Origin: a virus
IMG/VR virus record: IMGVR_UViG_3300013119_000370
Span: 1-36,768 of that record
DNA: 36,768 nt
Reading direction: 5' to 3' (one strand)
In this document: positions 21,233-29,141 of the stretch, piece after piece
How the letters are laid out: each line of letters begins with the position of its first letter
How positions within the stretch are numbered: the first letter of the stretch is position 1
Position numbers and translations under genes: made by a program
The notes under the pieces: generated by a model
Database searches by the model: none
Told to the model about the DNA's origin: nothing
What the model saw: the letters and a program-made list of their open reading frames with translations, nothing else

Positions 21233-21946
21233 ATGAGTGATGCACATAGCAAATGGGTCAATGGTGCGCTGGTCTGGTATGACCAGTATGAGTACCGCTG
21301 GCTAGATGCGGTTGGGGCCGATGTCAAGAAGTTCATCGAGGACTTTACCGCGCCGCTTCTGGTGAGCAGCCTATTGGCTGGCTGGACCAATACGGCCGTT
21401 GAGGCTGGTACGGGAAGCTCTACGCATATCGCGCAAGATGAGGCCGGCGGCGTGGTGCGCTGGAATGCAGCGGCCAATGAGAACGATGGGTTGCAGTCGC
21501 AGACCAATGGCGAGGCGTGGAAGCTCGAGACCGACAAGCCGTTGTACTTCGGCTGCCGGTGGAACATCAGCGAAAAAACACAGAGCGATGCGCTCATTGG
21601 CTTGGCGCTGACTGACGCTAGCGTTATTGGCGTGCCCAATGACTTCATCGGTTTTGTCACCCATGACGGTGACGCGAATCTTGACTATCAGTGTCGCGCA
21701 GGCGGAACCGGTGCAGCGGTGGACTCTACCACAGACCTGGTCGATGACACGTTCATCGTTACAGAGTTTTTCTATGATGGCGCTGGCAACATTGAGTTCT
21801 TCGTTGACGGAGTCTCGGCGGCGAAGGTGTCAACCAACATTCCCACGGGCGAGATGCGCGTGTCAGTGGCCTACCTGAACGGCACGGGCACGATGCAGAA
21901 CGATGGCCTTGAGGTTGACTGGATCCGGTGCATTCAGTGCCGCTAG
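21233..21946 (+). CDS. lectin-fold-like structural protein
   Basis: A 237-residue protein; ATG 21233 is preferred over the frame start at 21203. From about residue 60 the strands (DEAGGVVRWNAAANENDGLQ, KPLYFGCRWNISEKTQSDAL, DFIGFVTHDGDANLDYQCRA, EFFVDGVSAAKVSTNIPTGE) form a concanavalin/LamG-like jelly roll, common in phage virion proteins near the capsid gene. A short Trp/Tyr-rich N-terminus (WVNGALVWYDQYEYRWLDA) may dock it to the head. The ligand is unknown. Confidence 0.7.
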   Translation: MSDAHSKWVNGALVWYDQYEYRWLDAVGADVKKFIEDFTAPLLVSSLLAGWTNTAVEAGTGSSTHIAQDEAGGVVRWNAAANENDGLQSQTNGEAWKLETDKPLYFGCRWNISEKTQSDALIGLALTDASVIGVPNDFIGFVTHDGDANLDYQCRAGGTGAAVDSTTDLVDDTFIVTEFFYDGAGNIEFFVDGVSAAKVSTNIPTGEMRVSVAYLNGTGTMQNDGLEVDWIRCIQCR

Positions 21947-21956
21947 GGGGTGAGAG

Positions 21957-22328
21957 ATGGCGGGCACGGTAACGACAACCGAAGTGACGCACACAAGCGT
22001 CAAGAAGCTGACTTTCACCTGGACCAGTGACGCCAGCGGTGATGCTGACGGGTCAAGCACTGCGGCGTTTGATGGAAAGGTCATTGCAGTGCTGCAAGTG
22101 CCTGATGGCGGCGTGACCACGCCCAGCAACCTGTATGACGTGACCGTTACTGACGCTGATGGCCATGATGTACTCGCTGGATTGGGCGAAAACATCGCCA
22201 ACACTGGCCCGACCTATGTGGCCGGCTCTGATGATGATCTACTTGCGGTTGCAGACTCAGTGCTGACCGTAACGGTTGCCAATGGCGGCAACGCCAAGGG
22301 CGGCAAGGTGATTGTCTACATCCGATGA
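21957..22328 (+). CDS. small virion-type protein
   Basis: A 123-residue Thr/Asp/Gly-rich beta protein (MAGTVTTTEVTHTSVKKLTF, NGGNAKGGKVIVYIR). It resembles small structural proteins found between capsid and head-tail connector genes in siphoviruses. No catalytic motif. The ribosome site GGGGGTGAGAG lies before the ATG. Its stop overlaps the next small gene. Confidence 0.65.
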   Translation: MAGTVTTTEVTHTSVKKLTFTWTSDASGDADGSSTAAFDGKVIAVLQVPDGGVTTPSNLYDVTVTDADGHDVLAGLGENIANTGPTYVAGSDDDLLAVADSVLTVTVANGGNAKGGKVIVYIR

Positions 22329-22501
22329 ACCAACAAACCGAAAACAAGCGGGCAGACGCACCCATTGACACAGACAAGAAAACTGTCCGCAAGCGGGTGG
22401 CCGAGGGCCGGGTGGTACATATCTGCCCTGCCCTCAAGGCCACCCGCATGATTGAAACCGCAGCACTAGACCACCGGGCAAGGGAGATGCGATGCGGTTG
22501 A
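22325..22501 (+). CDS. 58-residue hypothetical protein
   Basis: A short basic protein (MNQQTENKRADAPIDTDKKT, ending RAREMRCG) whose ATG overlaps the stop of the previous gene (ATGA) and whose end overlaps the connector gene by ten bases. Perfect fit into the operon supports it in spite of its size. Composition suggests a mostly disordered basic N-terminus with one helix. Function unknown. Confidence 0.6.
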   Translation: MNQQTENKRADAPIDTDKKTVRKRVAEGRVVHICPALKATRMIETAALDHRAREMRCG

Positions 22502-23085
22502 CGCGGTCAACGGGGCCAACCTCAGAACCGGTCACGGTTGCAGAGGCCAAGGCGCAAGCGGTCATAGAAGGCACGACCGACGATGACCTGATTGCGCGGT
22601 TTGTCTCTGTAGCGCGTGAGCAGCTCGAGGATGAGACCGGCCGGGCATTGATGACGCAGACCTGGGTACTGACGCTAGACAGCTTCCCTGATGAGGACGT
22701 CATCTATTTGCCTAGGCCCCCGCTGGCGAGTGTCACCAGCATTGCCTACGTAGACACGGCCGGGAGTTCACAGACCTGGTCTAGCGATGAGTACGATGTT
22801 GACGCAACCAGCGATGTGCGCAAAGGGCGCGTTACGCCTGCCTACGGCTATAGCTGGCCGAGCACCAGAGACCAAGCCGGGGCGGTGACGATCACCTACG
22901 TAGCAGGATACGGCGCGGCGGGCGATGTGCCAGAGCAACTGAAGCAAGCCATCGTTCTGCTGGTGTCCGCGATGTATGAGCACCGTGAGGCGTCGGAGTA
23001 CACGATGGGCGGTGAGATCAAGGCCATTAGAGGGCCTACGGCCTATGACCGGCTGATAGCCAAGTATGAGGTAGACAAGGTCTGA
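22492..23085 (+). CDS. head-tail connector (gp6/phiE125 gp8-like)
   Basis: A 197-residue adaptor that stacks under the portal ring. The N-terminal helices (EPVTVAEAKAQAVIEGTTDD, ARFVSVAREQLEDETGRALM), the middle strand pair (LPRPPLASVTSIAYVDTAGS, ITYVAGYGAAGDVP) and the last helical part (LKQAIVLLVSAMYEHREASE) match the gp6-like connector family. GGGAG precedes ATG 22492. It overlaps the next gene by one base (TGATG). Confidence 0.85.
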   Translation: MRLTRSTGPTSEPVTVAEAKAQAVIEGTTDDDLIARFVSVAREQLEDETGRALMTQTWVLTLDSFPDEDVIYLPRPPLASVTSIAYVDTAGSSQTWSSDEYDVDATSDVRKGRVTPAYGYSWPSTRDQAGAVTITYVAGYGAAGDVPEQLKQAIVLLVSAMYEHREASEYTMGGEIKAIRGPTAYDRLIAKYEVDKV

Positions 23086-23417
23086 TGCGTGCCGGCCCCA
23101 TGCGACACACGTTGAGCATCTATGACCCGGCAGGCGCAGCCGACTCGGATCCTGACGGCTTTGGCGAGCCGGACGATGAGCCAACGCTGCACGCCACGCG
23201 GCGCTGCAGCATCATTACCCTGAAAGGGGCCGAGCTGATAGCAGCGCACCGCGAGCAGGGCATGATGACGCACAAGATTCGAATGCGCTATGTGGCCGGG
23301 GTGCTGCCTCGGATGTATGGCGTAGACCAAGATGGCGCGGAGTATGACTTTGTGCTGGTCAACAATGTGTGCAAACGCAAGCGGTGGCTTTTGATTCATG
23401 CCAAGGAGCGCATCTAG
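23085..23417 (+). CDS. head closure / head-tail joining protein
   Basis: A 110-residue protein of the phage head-tail joining family, which plugs the connector after packaging and docks the tail. Its start (MRHTLSIYDPAGAADSDP), middle strand (MMTHKIRMRYVAGVLPRMYG) and end (YDFVLVNNVCKRKRWLLIHA) follow the family's short beta-barrel pattern. TGATG couples it to the connector, and its TAG overlaps the next GTG. Confidence 0.85.
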   Translation: MRAGPMRHTLSIYDPAGAADSDPDGFGEPDDEPTLHATRRCSIITLKGAELIAAHREQGMMTHKIRMRYVAGVLPRMYGVDQDGAEYDFVLVNNVCKRKRWLLIHAKERI

Positions 23418-23872
23418 TGGGTGACGGCGTTGCGATAGAGCTTGAGGGCGGGCGAGAGCTCAGCGCCTACCTCAAGGGCTTGCCCGACAAGGTCCGCAAG
23501 CGGACTATAGGCCGCGCTCTGCGCAAGGGTGCTTTGCCGCTCTTAGACCATGCCGTTGCCAATGCGCCAGTAGCGGACGAAGCGCACACGCATGGCGGCG
23601 TAACGGTCGCGCCCGGAACAATGCAGCGGTCGATGACGGTTAGCAAGCGGCGCAGCCGTGACGGCGATGACATCACCTACGCTATCGGGCCTAGCCGCAA
23701 TGTCTGGTATGGCTTCTTCACTGAGATGGGCACTAAGTACATTGCGCCAATGGCGTGGCTGGAGAGCGCGCTAGATAGCGGACACCAGGAGAGCCTCAAC
23801 GCGGTCATCAAGGTGCTGCAGGGGTCTATGAAGCGGTGGAAAGCCAAGCAAAGGAAGCTCGCCAATGGCTGA
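23417..23872 (+). CDS. HK97 gp10-like tail component
   Basis: A 151-residue protein starting at GTG 23417, which overlaps the previous stop by one base; the longer frame from 23369 lies inside the previous gene. ELEGGRELSAYLKGLPDKVR, RALRKGALPLLDHAVANAPV and WYGFFTEMGTKYIAPMAWLE are the hallmarks of the gp10 family. It lies between head closure and tail terminator and helps link head and tail. A Lys-rich C-terminus overlaps the next gene. Confidence 0.88.
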   Translation: MGDGVAIELEGGRELSAYLKGLPDKVRKRTIGRALRKGALPLLDHAVANAPVADEAHTHGGVTVAPGTMQRSMTVSKRRSRDGDDITYAIGPSRNVWYGFFTEMGTKYIAPMAWLESALDSGHQESLNAVIKVLQGSMKRWKAKQRKLANG

Positions 23873-24260
23873 CATCCGCGAAGCAATCACGGCGGTGCTT
23901 CTCGCTGATGGCACGGTGAGCGGGCTGATAGGCGTGCGGGCGAGGTGGCAGAAGCTCGAGCAGAATGAAACCATGCCGGCCGTGCGGCTGGCGATGTTGC
24001 CCGGACATGGCAAGTGGGCAATGGGCGATGCGCCCGATCACTATTGGCGCCGCTTTCAGGCGGACTGCTACGCGGATAGCAGGGGCGGGGCGGTTGCCCT
24101 GGCGACAGCGGTTGACGGGGCGCTGAACAACTACAGCGGCACAAGCGAGGCCATTGTGATTCAGCATATCGAGTTAGAGACCGGCACAGGCCAGCCCTTT
24201 GATGAGCCGACCGAGAGCCACCGCGTAATGTTGAGGGGGATAGTCAAGTATGACGGCTGA
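23865..24260 (+). CDS. tail terminator/completion protein (DUF3168-like)
   Basis: A 131-residue protein (MADIREAITAVLLADGTVSG, WRRFQADCYADSRGGAVALA, SHRVMLRGIVKYDG). The fold and position match DUF3168 tail-terminator proteins such as lambda gpU, which cap the tail tube and set its joining face. It overlaps the gp10-like gene by eight bases and the next gene by eleven. Confidence 0.85.
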   Translation: MADIREAITAVLLADGTVSGLIGVRARWQKLEQNETMPAVRLAMLPGHGKWAMGDAPDHYWRRFQADCYADSRGGAVALATAVDGALNNYSGTSEAIVIQHIELETGTGQPFDEPTESHRVMLRGIVKYDG

Positions 24261-24492
24261 CCAACTGCAAGCGGTCAAGGAGATGGTTGCCGGTGCTGCG
24301 CACTTGCTGGTGCAGACGATTGAGTTGATGGAGACCGCCGATGGTGAGGATGACGAAGAGTGCGAGCACCCGGAAGAGATGCAGCGCGACATCAGCAGAA
24401 TGGGCGTAGACAAGGACCATAGGCGCTATGAGTGCAGGAAGTGCCTCGGACAATACACAGCGCCCCTGAACGGAGACAAGGCCGATGGCTAA
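24250..24492 (+). CDS. small zinc-ribbon-like protein
   Basis: An 80-residue acidic protein with an N-terminal helix (AVKEMVAGAAHLLVQTIELM) and a C-terminal YECRKC motif. With an upstream CEHPEE pair this suggests one zinc site. It is inserted between the tail terminator and tail tube genes and overlaps both by 8-11 bases. No family recognised. It may regulate or assist tail assembly. Confidence 0.65.
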   Translation: MTADQLQAVKEMVAGAAHLLVQTIELMETADGEDDEECEHPEEMQRDISRMGVDKDHRRYECRKCLGQYTAPLNGDKADG

Positions 24493-25222
24493 GACAGTTC
24501 TCACAAATGCACGGCTGCTGTTTGGTGAGTATGACATCACAAGCTACAGTAACCAGGTCACGCTTGAGACCGATGGCGACATGCAGAAGGCCACGACCTT
24601 TAGCGAGGGGTGGGATAACTTCAAGCCCGGCACGCTCAAGTTCGGCGCCAGTGCTAACGGCTATTGGGATGACGATGTCGGCAGCGTGATTCAGCCTGAT
24701 GCTGCCATGTTTGGCAGCCTCAGCGCATCGGGGCGTGTGTTCACCGTTGCGGCCGATGGCGGCGATGAGAACGAGAAGTGCTATTTTTTCCAAGCCCTCA
24801 CCGGGGGCTATGAGTGCTTTGGTTCGCATGGCGAGCTTGCACCCTGGTCGCTGACGTTGGCGGGCGACAGTGCCAGCGGTGGCGTGGGCGTCATGGGCAC
24901 CATCTTGCGCAATGCAACGGCCACGGGCACCGAGGATGGCACGGCGCTTGAGCTAGGCGCGGTGAGTGATACGCAGACCCTATATGGTGCGCTGCACATC
25001 ACTGCGGACAACTTTACAAGCTGCACGGTCAAGATTCAGAGCGATGAAGCCTCTGGCTTTGCAAGCCACACCGATCACATCACGTTTACGGCGGCCTCCG
25101 GCATTACCTACGAGTGGGGCACACCCGTGGCCGGGGCCAACACCGATACATATTGGCGTGCATCCGTGTCGGCATTTGTTGGCACCAGCATGACCTACAC
25201 TGTTGTAATGGGCATTCAGTAG
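24485..25222 (+). CDS. tail tube-like protein 1
   Basis: A 245-residue protein. The first 80 residues (LTNARLLFGEYDITSYSNQV, TTFSEGWDNFKPGTLKFGAS) have the strand pattern of siphovirus major tail proteins. The C-terminal part (about 150-245) is an added Gly/Thr-rich beta domain that may project from the tube. A second, shorter relative follows directly. One probably forms the tube and the other an initiator or decorated variant; sequence alone does not say which. Confidence 0.65.
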   Translation: MAKTVLTNARLLFGEYDITSYSNQVTLETDGDMQKATTFSEGWDNFKPGTLKFGASANGYWDDDVGSVIQPDAAMFGSLSASGRVFTVAADGGDENEKCYFFQALTGGYECFGSHGELAPWSLTLAGDSASGGVGVMGTILRNATATGTEDGTALELGAVSDTQTLYGALHITADNFTSCTVKIQSDEASGFASHTDHITFTAASGITYEWGTPVAGANTDTYWRASVSAFVGTSMTYTVVMGIQ

Positions 25223-25237
25223 AGGAGACCGAGGAAC

Positions 25238-25657
25238 ATGGCGAAGCTAACGCTTACCGATGCCTACGTGAGTGTAGGCGGCTCTGATGAGAGCGATCAC
25301 GTTAAGAGTCTGACGATTCAGTGCGACTGTGATTGTCCAGACGCAACGGCGATGAGCGAAAGCTGGAGCAACGCGCTTGCGGGCGTGTTGAGTTTCAGCT
25401 TAGACATTGAATTTTATGCAGATTTCGCAGATGACGACATCAGTGAGGACATCTGGACGGCATACGCTGCCAAGAGCACGCTGGCAATCATCATCAAGCC
25501 AACGTCTGACGCGGTCGACGCCGACAACCCGAGCTTTACCAGTACATGCTACGTGCAGAGCTTCCCGCCGTTGGCCGGGTCTCATGGTGACGTGGTGATG
25601 ATGCCGGTCAAGTTTGTCAATGCCTCAAGCACGGGCATGGCCAGGGCGGTTGCGTAA
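25238..25657 (+). CDS. tail tube-like protein 2
   Basis: A 139-residue protein (MAKLTLTDAYVSVGGSDESD, DATAMSESWSNALAGVLSFS, GDVVMMPVKFVNASSTGMAR). Its length and strand order match major tail tube proteins, and the SES/SEGW element is shared with the protein at 24485. AGGAG upstream. Position just before the tail chaperone is the normal place of the major tail protein, so this is the better candidate for the tube subunit. It overlaps the chaperone gene by one base. Confidence 0.75.
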   Translation: MAKLTLTDAYVSVGGSDESDHVKSLTIQCDCDCPDATAMSESWSNALAGVLSFSLDIEFYADFADDDISEDIWTAYAAKSTLAIIIKPTSDAVDADNPSFTSTCYVQSFPPLAGSHGDVVMMPVKFVNASSTGMARAVA

Positions 25658-25977
25658 TGGGTAAGACGTTCAAGCCGCGCCGTGAGAAGACGATTGACAC
25701 AGACGGCTTTGGCAGCGTGCTGGTTCTTCCGCCCACCTGGGCGCTTATCGAGCGCATACAGGAGGCAACCACCGGAGACCATGTGCAGCTAGGCGCAATG
25801 GCAGAGTTGGTAGCCGCGTGTGCGTTTGATCCTGAGAACCGGCAGCCGCTTTTTGATGATGTCGATACCGTCAAGGGGCTGCGCGGCTATGAGGATGACA
25901 TCAGCGCGGTGTTTGTTGCCGCCTCTGAGTTGTCCGGCATCAGCAGCGAGGACGTAACAGCGGAAAAAAAAGAGTGA
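25657..25977 (+). CDS. tail assembly chaperone, short form (gpG-like)
   Basis: A 106-residue zero-frame product that binds the tape measure protein during tail assembly. It starts at an ATG overlapping the stop of the tube gene. The sequence (FGSVLVLPPTWALIERIQEA, LVAACAFDPENRQPLFDDVD) looks like gpG-type chaperones. It ends EKKE, encoded by the A8 run at which a fraction of ribosomes should shift to the -1 frame and make the long form. Confidence 0.8.
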   Translation: MGKTFKPRREKTIDTDGFGSVLVLPPTWALIERIQEATTGDHVQLGAMAELVAACAFDPENRQPLFDDVDTVKGLRGYEDDISAVFVAASELSGISSEDVTAEKKE

Positions 25978-26135
25978 TCCGCCCTGAGCCGGGCGATTAT
26001 GTCTGGTTCTGGGTGCGGATGGCAAGAGACCTAGGCAGGACAATGACAGAGCTGCAAGCCACGATGCGCATGGATGAGGTGCGTACCTGGCTTGCGGTTC
26101 TTGCATACGAAGCGGACCAGCGCCGCAACCAATAG
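25657..26135 (+). CDS. tail assembly chaperone, -1 frameshifted long form (gpGT-like)
   Basis: The zero frame reads GAA AAA AAA GAG TGA. A -1 slip on A-AAA-AAA (25965-25971) continues as AGA GTG ATC and stays open for 54 codons to TAG 26133-26135, giving a 159-residue fusion. The extension (RVIRPEPGDYVWFWVRMARD, LGRTMTELQATMRMDEVRTW) resembles gpT parts. A hairpin CGCCC/GGGCG (25980-25984, 25991-25995) begins eight bases after the slip site, the usual distance for a stimulator. Confidence 0.8.
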
Positions 26136-26156
26136 ACCCTCAGAAAGAGCGCCCGC

Positions 26157-28166
26157 GTGGCTAACGTAGTTGGCAGCCTTCTTATCAAGCTCGGCATGAA
26201 TATCGCTGAGTTTGATAAGGGCATGAACAAGGCCAGCAAGAAGCTCAACAAGTTCGGCCGGAATGCGAAGCGGCACGGGGACATGCTCACGCGCAATGTC
26301 ACCATGCCGCTACTTGCTGCAGGCACCGCTGCGGTCAAGTTTGCTGCCGACTATGAGAGCGCGTTTGCGGGCGTGCGTAAGACCGTAGATGCCACCGCGG
26401 CCGAGTATCAGGCCCTCAGTGACGGCATCCGCAAGATGTCTACAGAGATTCCGGTCAGTGCAGTTGCCATTGCAGGCGTGGCTGAAGCGGCGGGGCAGTT
26501 GGGTATCGCCAAGTCTGACCTGCTTGACTTCACGCGCATCATGGTTGACTTGGGCAACACTACCGACATTGAAGCCAAAGAAGCCGCGATTGGCCTAGCG
26601 CGAGTTGCCAGCATCACGCAGATGAGCGCGGACAATTACGACCGGCTAGGCTCATCCGTGGTTGACCTTGGCAACAAGTATGAGGTGTTTGAGTCAGAGA
26701 TCGTAGAAGCCGCTACTCGCATGGCTGGCTCGGCCAATGTCGCACGGATGAACCAAGCGGAGCTAGTTGGCCTGGCCGCTGCCTATCGCAGCGTGGGCAT
26801 TGAGGCGGCGCTTGCAGGATCGACCACGACTAAGACCGTGGCGAAGATGAAGTCTGCAGTTCTCAGCGGCGGCAAAGAGCTTGACCGGTTCGGGCGCATC
26901 GCGGGCATGACGGGCGAGCAGTTCAAGGTCGCCTTTGAGGATAATGCAGCCGATGCCATTGCGGCGTTTATCGAGGGCCTGCAGCGCATCGACCAGGAGG
27001 GCGGCAATGTCTATGAGGCGCTGGCATCGGTAGAGCTGGCTGACATCCGCGTAACCAATACGCTCATCACCCTGGCCGGTGCTGGCGACAAGGTCAGGAG
27101 GATGCTCAACACAAGCCGTGACGCTTGGCAGAAAAATGTTGCCCTGACCGACGAAGCGCGCAAGCGGTATGAGACGTTTGCCAGCAAGCTGACCATCTTC
27201 TGGAATAAGCTCAAGGACATTGCCATTGATAGCGGCACCGAGCTGATACCCAAGCTAGAGGAGATGCTTCCTCTGCTCGAGCGCCTGACTGGCGTGGTTG
27301 GCACCATCCTAGACAAGTTTGCTGCATTGCCTACTGAGGTGCAGATTGGCCTGTTGGTTGCCGGGCCTGCCCTCAGCGCAGCCGGAAGCGTTGCGCAGAT
27401 TGGGGCTGCACTGGCGCGCCTGCCGGGCTGGGCCAAGCTCGCAGGGCTGGCCGTTCTGGGCGCGGGCGCTGCATTCGGCGTGCTCAAGAACAAGAGCGGC
27501 GAAGCCACCGAGGAGCTTGAGGTCCACCTAGAAATCGTCAAAACGATAGACGAAACCTACCGGCAGATCCACGGCCAGCTTGCCCTACTCATGCACGCCG
27601 TCTCTAAGTCGATAGGCGGGGGCGGGGAAGCGGGCGAGTCGGCCAGCGGCAAGATTGGCAACTGGCTCAAAAACTGGGTCAAGAAGTTTGAGGGCTTTGA
27701 GGACTACATACAGAGCTGGGGCGACAATATTGCGGACGTGTTCGCGCAGGGCATCGTAGATGGCGACCTATGGGCAAAGAAATGGTCTGACTGGATTGAC
27801 AGTATCGTTGCCGATTTGGCCCGCCTCATCGCGCAGCTCTACATCACGCAGCCGCTTGTGCAGGCGTTGCAGGGGGCGCTGGGGCTGCCGACCACCGCAG
27901 GCGCTACTGCTGCCGGGCCTGGCGATGTGGGCTATGACCTGCCCACGGGCGGGTGGGTAGCGCCTGCGGGCGTGGACAATAGCACGGGCGGCGTCACCAT
28001 TGAGAACCATGCCACGGGCCTAGTTGACATCTCTACGCAACGCAAGCCGGGCGGCGGTCTGCGTGTAATGGTGGAGTCTATCGTCTTAGACACCATCGGC
28101 ACGGGCAAGGCTGACAAGGTACTAGGCCAGGCAACCGGTGGCAGGCGCCAACCGAGGAGGCGCTAG
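26157..28166 (+). CDS. tape measure protein
   Basis: A 669-residue protein starting at GTG 26157. Residues 1-330 follow the TP901-1-type tape measure family (KASKKLNKFGRNAKRHGDML, ITQMSADNYDRLGSSVVDLG). A hydrophobic stretch about 390-445 (VQIGLLVAGPALSAAGSVAQ, LAGLAVLGAGAAFGVL) could cross a membrane during DNA ejection. The C-terminus is Gly-rich. It sets tail length and is expelled on infection. No lysozyme or peptidase motif is evident. At about 0.15 nm per residue the tail would be near 100 nm. Confidence 0.92.
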   Translation: MANVVGSLLIKLGMNIAEFDKGMNKASKKLNKFGRNAKRHGDMLTRNVTMPLLAAGTAAVKFAADYESAFAGVRKTVDATAAEYQALSDGIRKMSTEIPVSAVAIAGVAEAAGQLGIAKSDLLDFTRIMVDLGNTTDIEAKEAAIGLARVASITQMSADNYDRLGSSVVDLGNKYEVFESEIVEAATRMAGSANVARMNQAELVGLAAAYRSVGIEAALAGSTTTKTVAKMKSAVLSGGKELDRFGRIAGMTGEQFKVAFEDNAADAIAAFIEGLQRIDQEGGNVYEALASVELADIRVTNTLITLAGAGDKVRRMLNTSRDAWQKNVALTDEARKRYETFASKLTIFWNKLKDIAIDSGTELIPKLEEMLPLLERLTGVVGTILDKFAALPTEVQIGLLVAGPALSAAGSVAQIGAALARLPGWAKLAGLAVLGAGAAFGVLKNKSGEATEELEVHLEIVKTIDETYRQIHGQLALLMHAVSKSIGGGGEAGESASGKIGNWLKNWVKKFEGFEDYIQSWGDNIADVFAQGIVDGDLWAKKWSDWIDSIVADLARLIAQLYITQPLVQALQGALGLPTTAGATAAGPGDVGYDLPTGGWVAPAGVDNSTGGVTIENHATGLVDISTQRKPGGGLRVMVESIVLDTIGTGKADKVLGQATGGRRQPRRR

Positions 28167-28523
28167 ATGTCAACGGTCTGGACTTCTGCCATTACCAATG
28201 CCCCCGAGCCGCTGCGCAAGGGTTCCTCCGGCCAGTCTGCAGAAGCGTGCCTTGAGACCCCGATGAGCACGGGAGACCCTAAGTATAGATGCCGCAGCAC
28301 GGCGACCACTCGCCCGTATACACTTCAATACTGGTTCACCGATGCGCAGATGGATGAGCTGCACACGCTTTACTACACAACTACCAAGCGCGGCGCAACG
28401 TTCATTGAGATGACTGACCCAGAGCGCGGGGATACGGCAGACTTTCGGATCCGTGGGTATTCCTGGGACAACCACGGGCCTGATATGTGGCTGGTGACTA
28501 TTGCGTGGAAACGTAAGCCATGA
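28167..28523 (+). CDS. minor tail protein (gpM-like)
   Basis: A 118-residue protein right after the tape measure, without a gap. It has a beta-rich fold with the typical middle TLQYWFTDAQMDELHTLYYT and end WDNHGPDMWLVTIAWKRKP. Size, sequence trend and position match distal-tail gpM-type proteins. It overlaps the next gene by four bases. Confidence 0.75.
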   Translation: MSTVWTSAITNAPEPLRKGSSGQSAEACLETPMSTGDPKYRCRSTATTRPYTLQYWFTDAQMDELHTLYYTTTKRGATFIEMTDPERGDTADFRIRGYSWDNHGPDMWLVTIAWKRKP

Positions 28524-29131
28524 CCCGCAGCATAAGTGGCACAACCCTGGCCGCGATGCTCGCGCAAGAAACCGGGGAGGTTATCTGTACCGCGCTCTTG
28601 ATCGAGCATGACGACCTCACCGATGACATCCGCGTGACTGATAATGGCGAGGCGGTGACATTCGGGGGCAATGCCTATCAAGCCTTCCCTTATGAGATCA
28701 CGTTGCCCTTTGACCAGGATGACCGCCCGCCCGAGGCGCGTCTCGAGCTTGACAACATCGGCCTGATGACCGATGACGGCGCCGCAACGTGGTCGCCTAC
28801 CGAGATAGTGCGCACGTTGACAGGCCCGATAGATGTGACGATCTACGTCATTCGCGCAACCACGCCGGCCAGCAGCGTAGTTGAGATCACGTTTCCGAGC
28901 ATGAAGCTCTACAGCGTTGATTGGGATGACTTCACCCTGGGCGGCGCTCTGAGCTACAAGCCCTTAGTAAGCGAACCTTTCCCAGGCCACACGATGACCC
29001 CCAGTCGCTTTCCTATGGTATTTGGCGCGCCCTCAGATGAGTGGAGTGGGCCGGACTCATTGAAGGGCACGCCGCAGGGTGAGGGTGGGCTTTCATTCAA
29101 GGTAGGCAGCACCAAGAAGGCAATACTGTAG
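28520..29131 (+). CDS. minor tail protein, DUF1833/gpL-like
   Basis: A 203-residue protein (EVICTALLIEHDDLTDDIRV, YQAFPYEITLPFDQDDRPPE, MKLYSVDWDDFTLGGALSYK). It follows the DUF1833 family, which takes the place of lambda gpL in the tail tip hub. No Cys cluster for an Fe-S site, unlike lambda gpL. Its ATG overlaps the previous stop (ATGA). The order M, L, fibre-like, NlpC, J is close to lambda's tip operon. Confidence 0.8.
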   Translation: MTRSISGTTLAAMLAQETGEVICTALLIEHDDLTDDIRVTDNGEAVTFGGNAYQAFPYEITLPFDQDDRPPEARLELDNIGLMTDDGAATWSPTEIVRTLTGPIDVTIYVIRATTPASSVVEITFPSMKLYSVDWDDFTLGGALSYKPLVSEPFPGHTMTPSRFPMVFGAPSDEWSGPDSLKGTPQGEGGLSFKVGSTKKAIL

Positions 29132-29141
29132 GGGGTTGATG

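Noticed and set aside
20222-21247. Leftward frame of 341 codons opposite the capsid and decoration genes
   Set aside because: It is the complement of well-recognised structural genes and has no ribosome site or known motifs.
25963-25977. A8 run as a sequencing error breaking one gene
   Set aside because: The overlap of two frames at a slip site before the tape measure is the conserved gpG/gpGT design, and a stimulatory hairpin is at the right distance.
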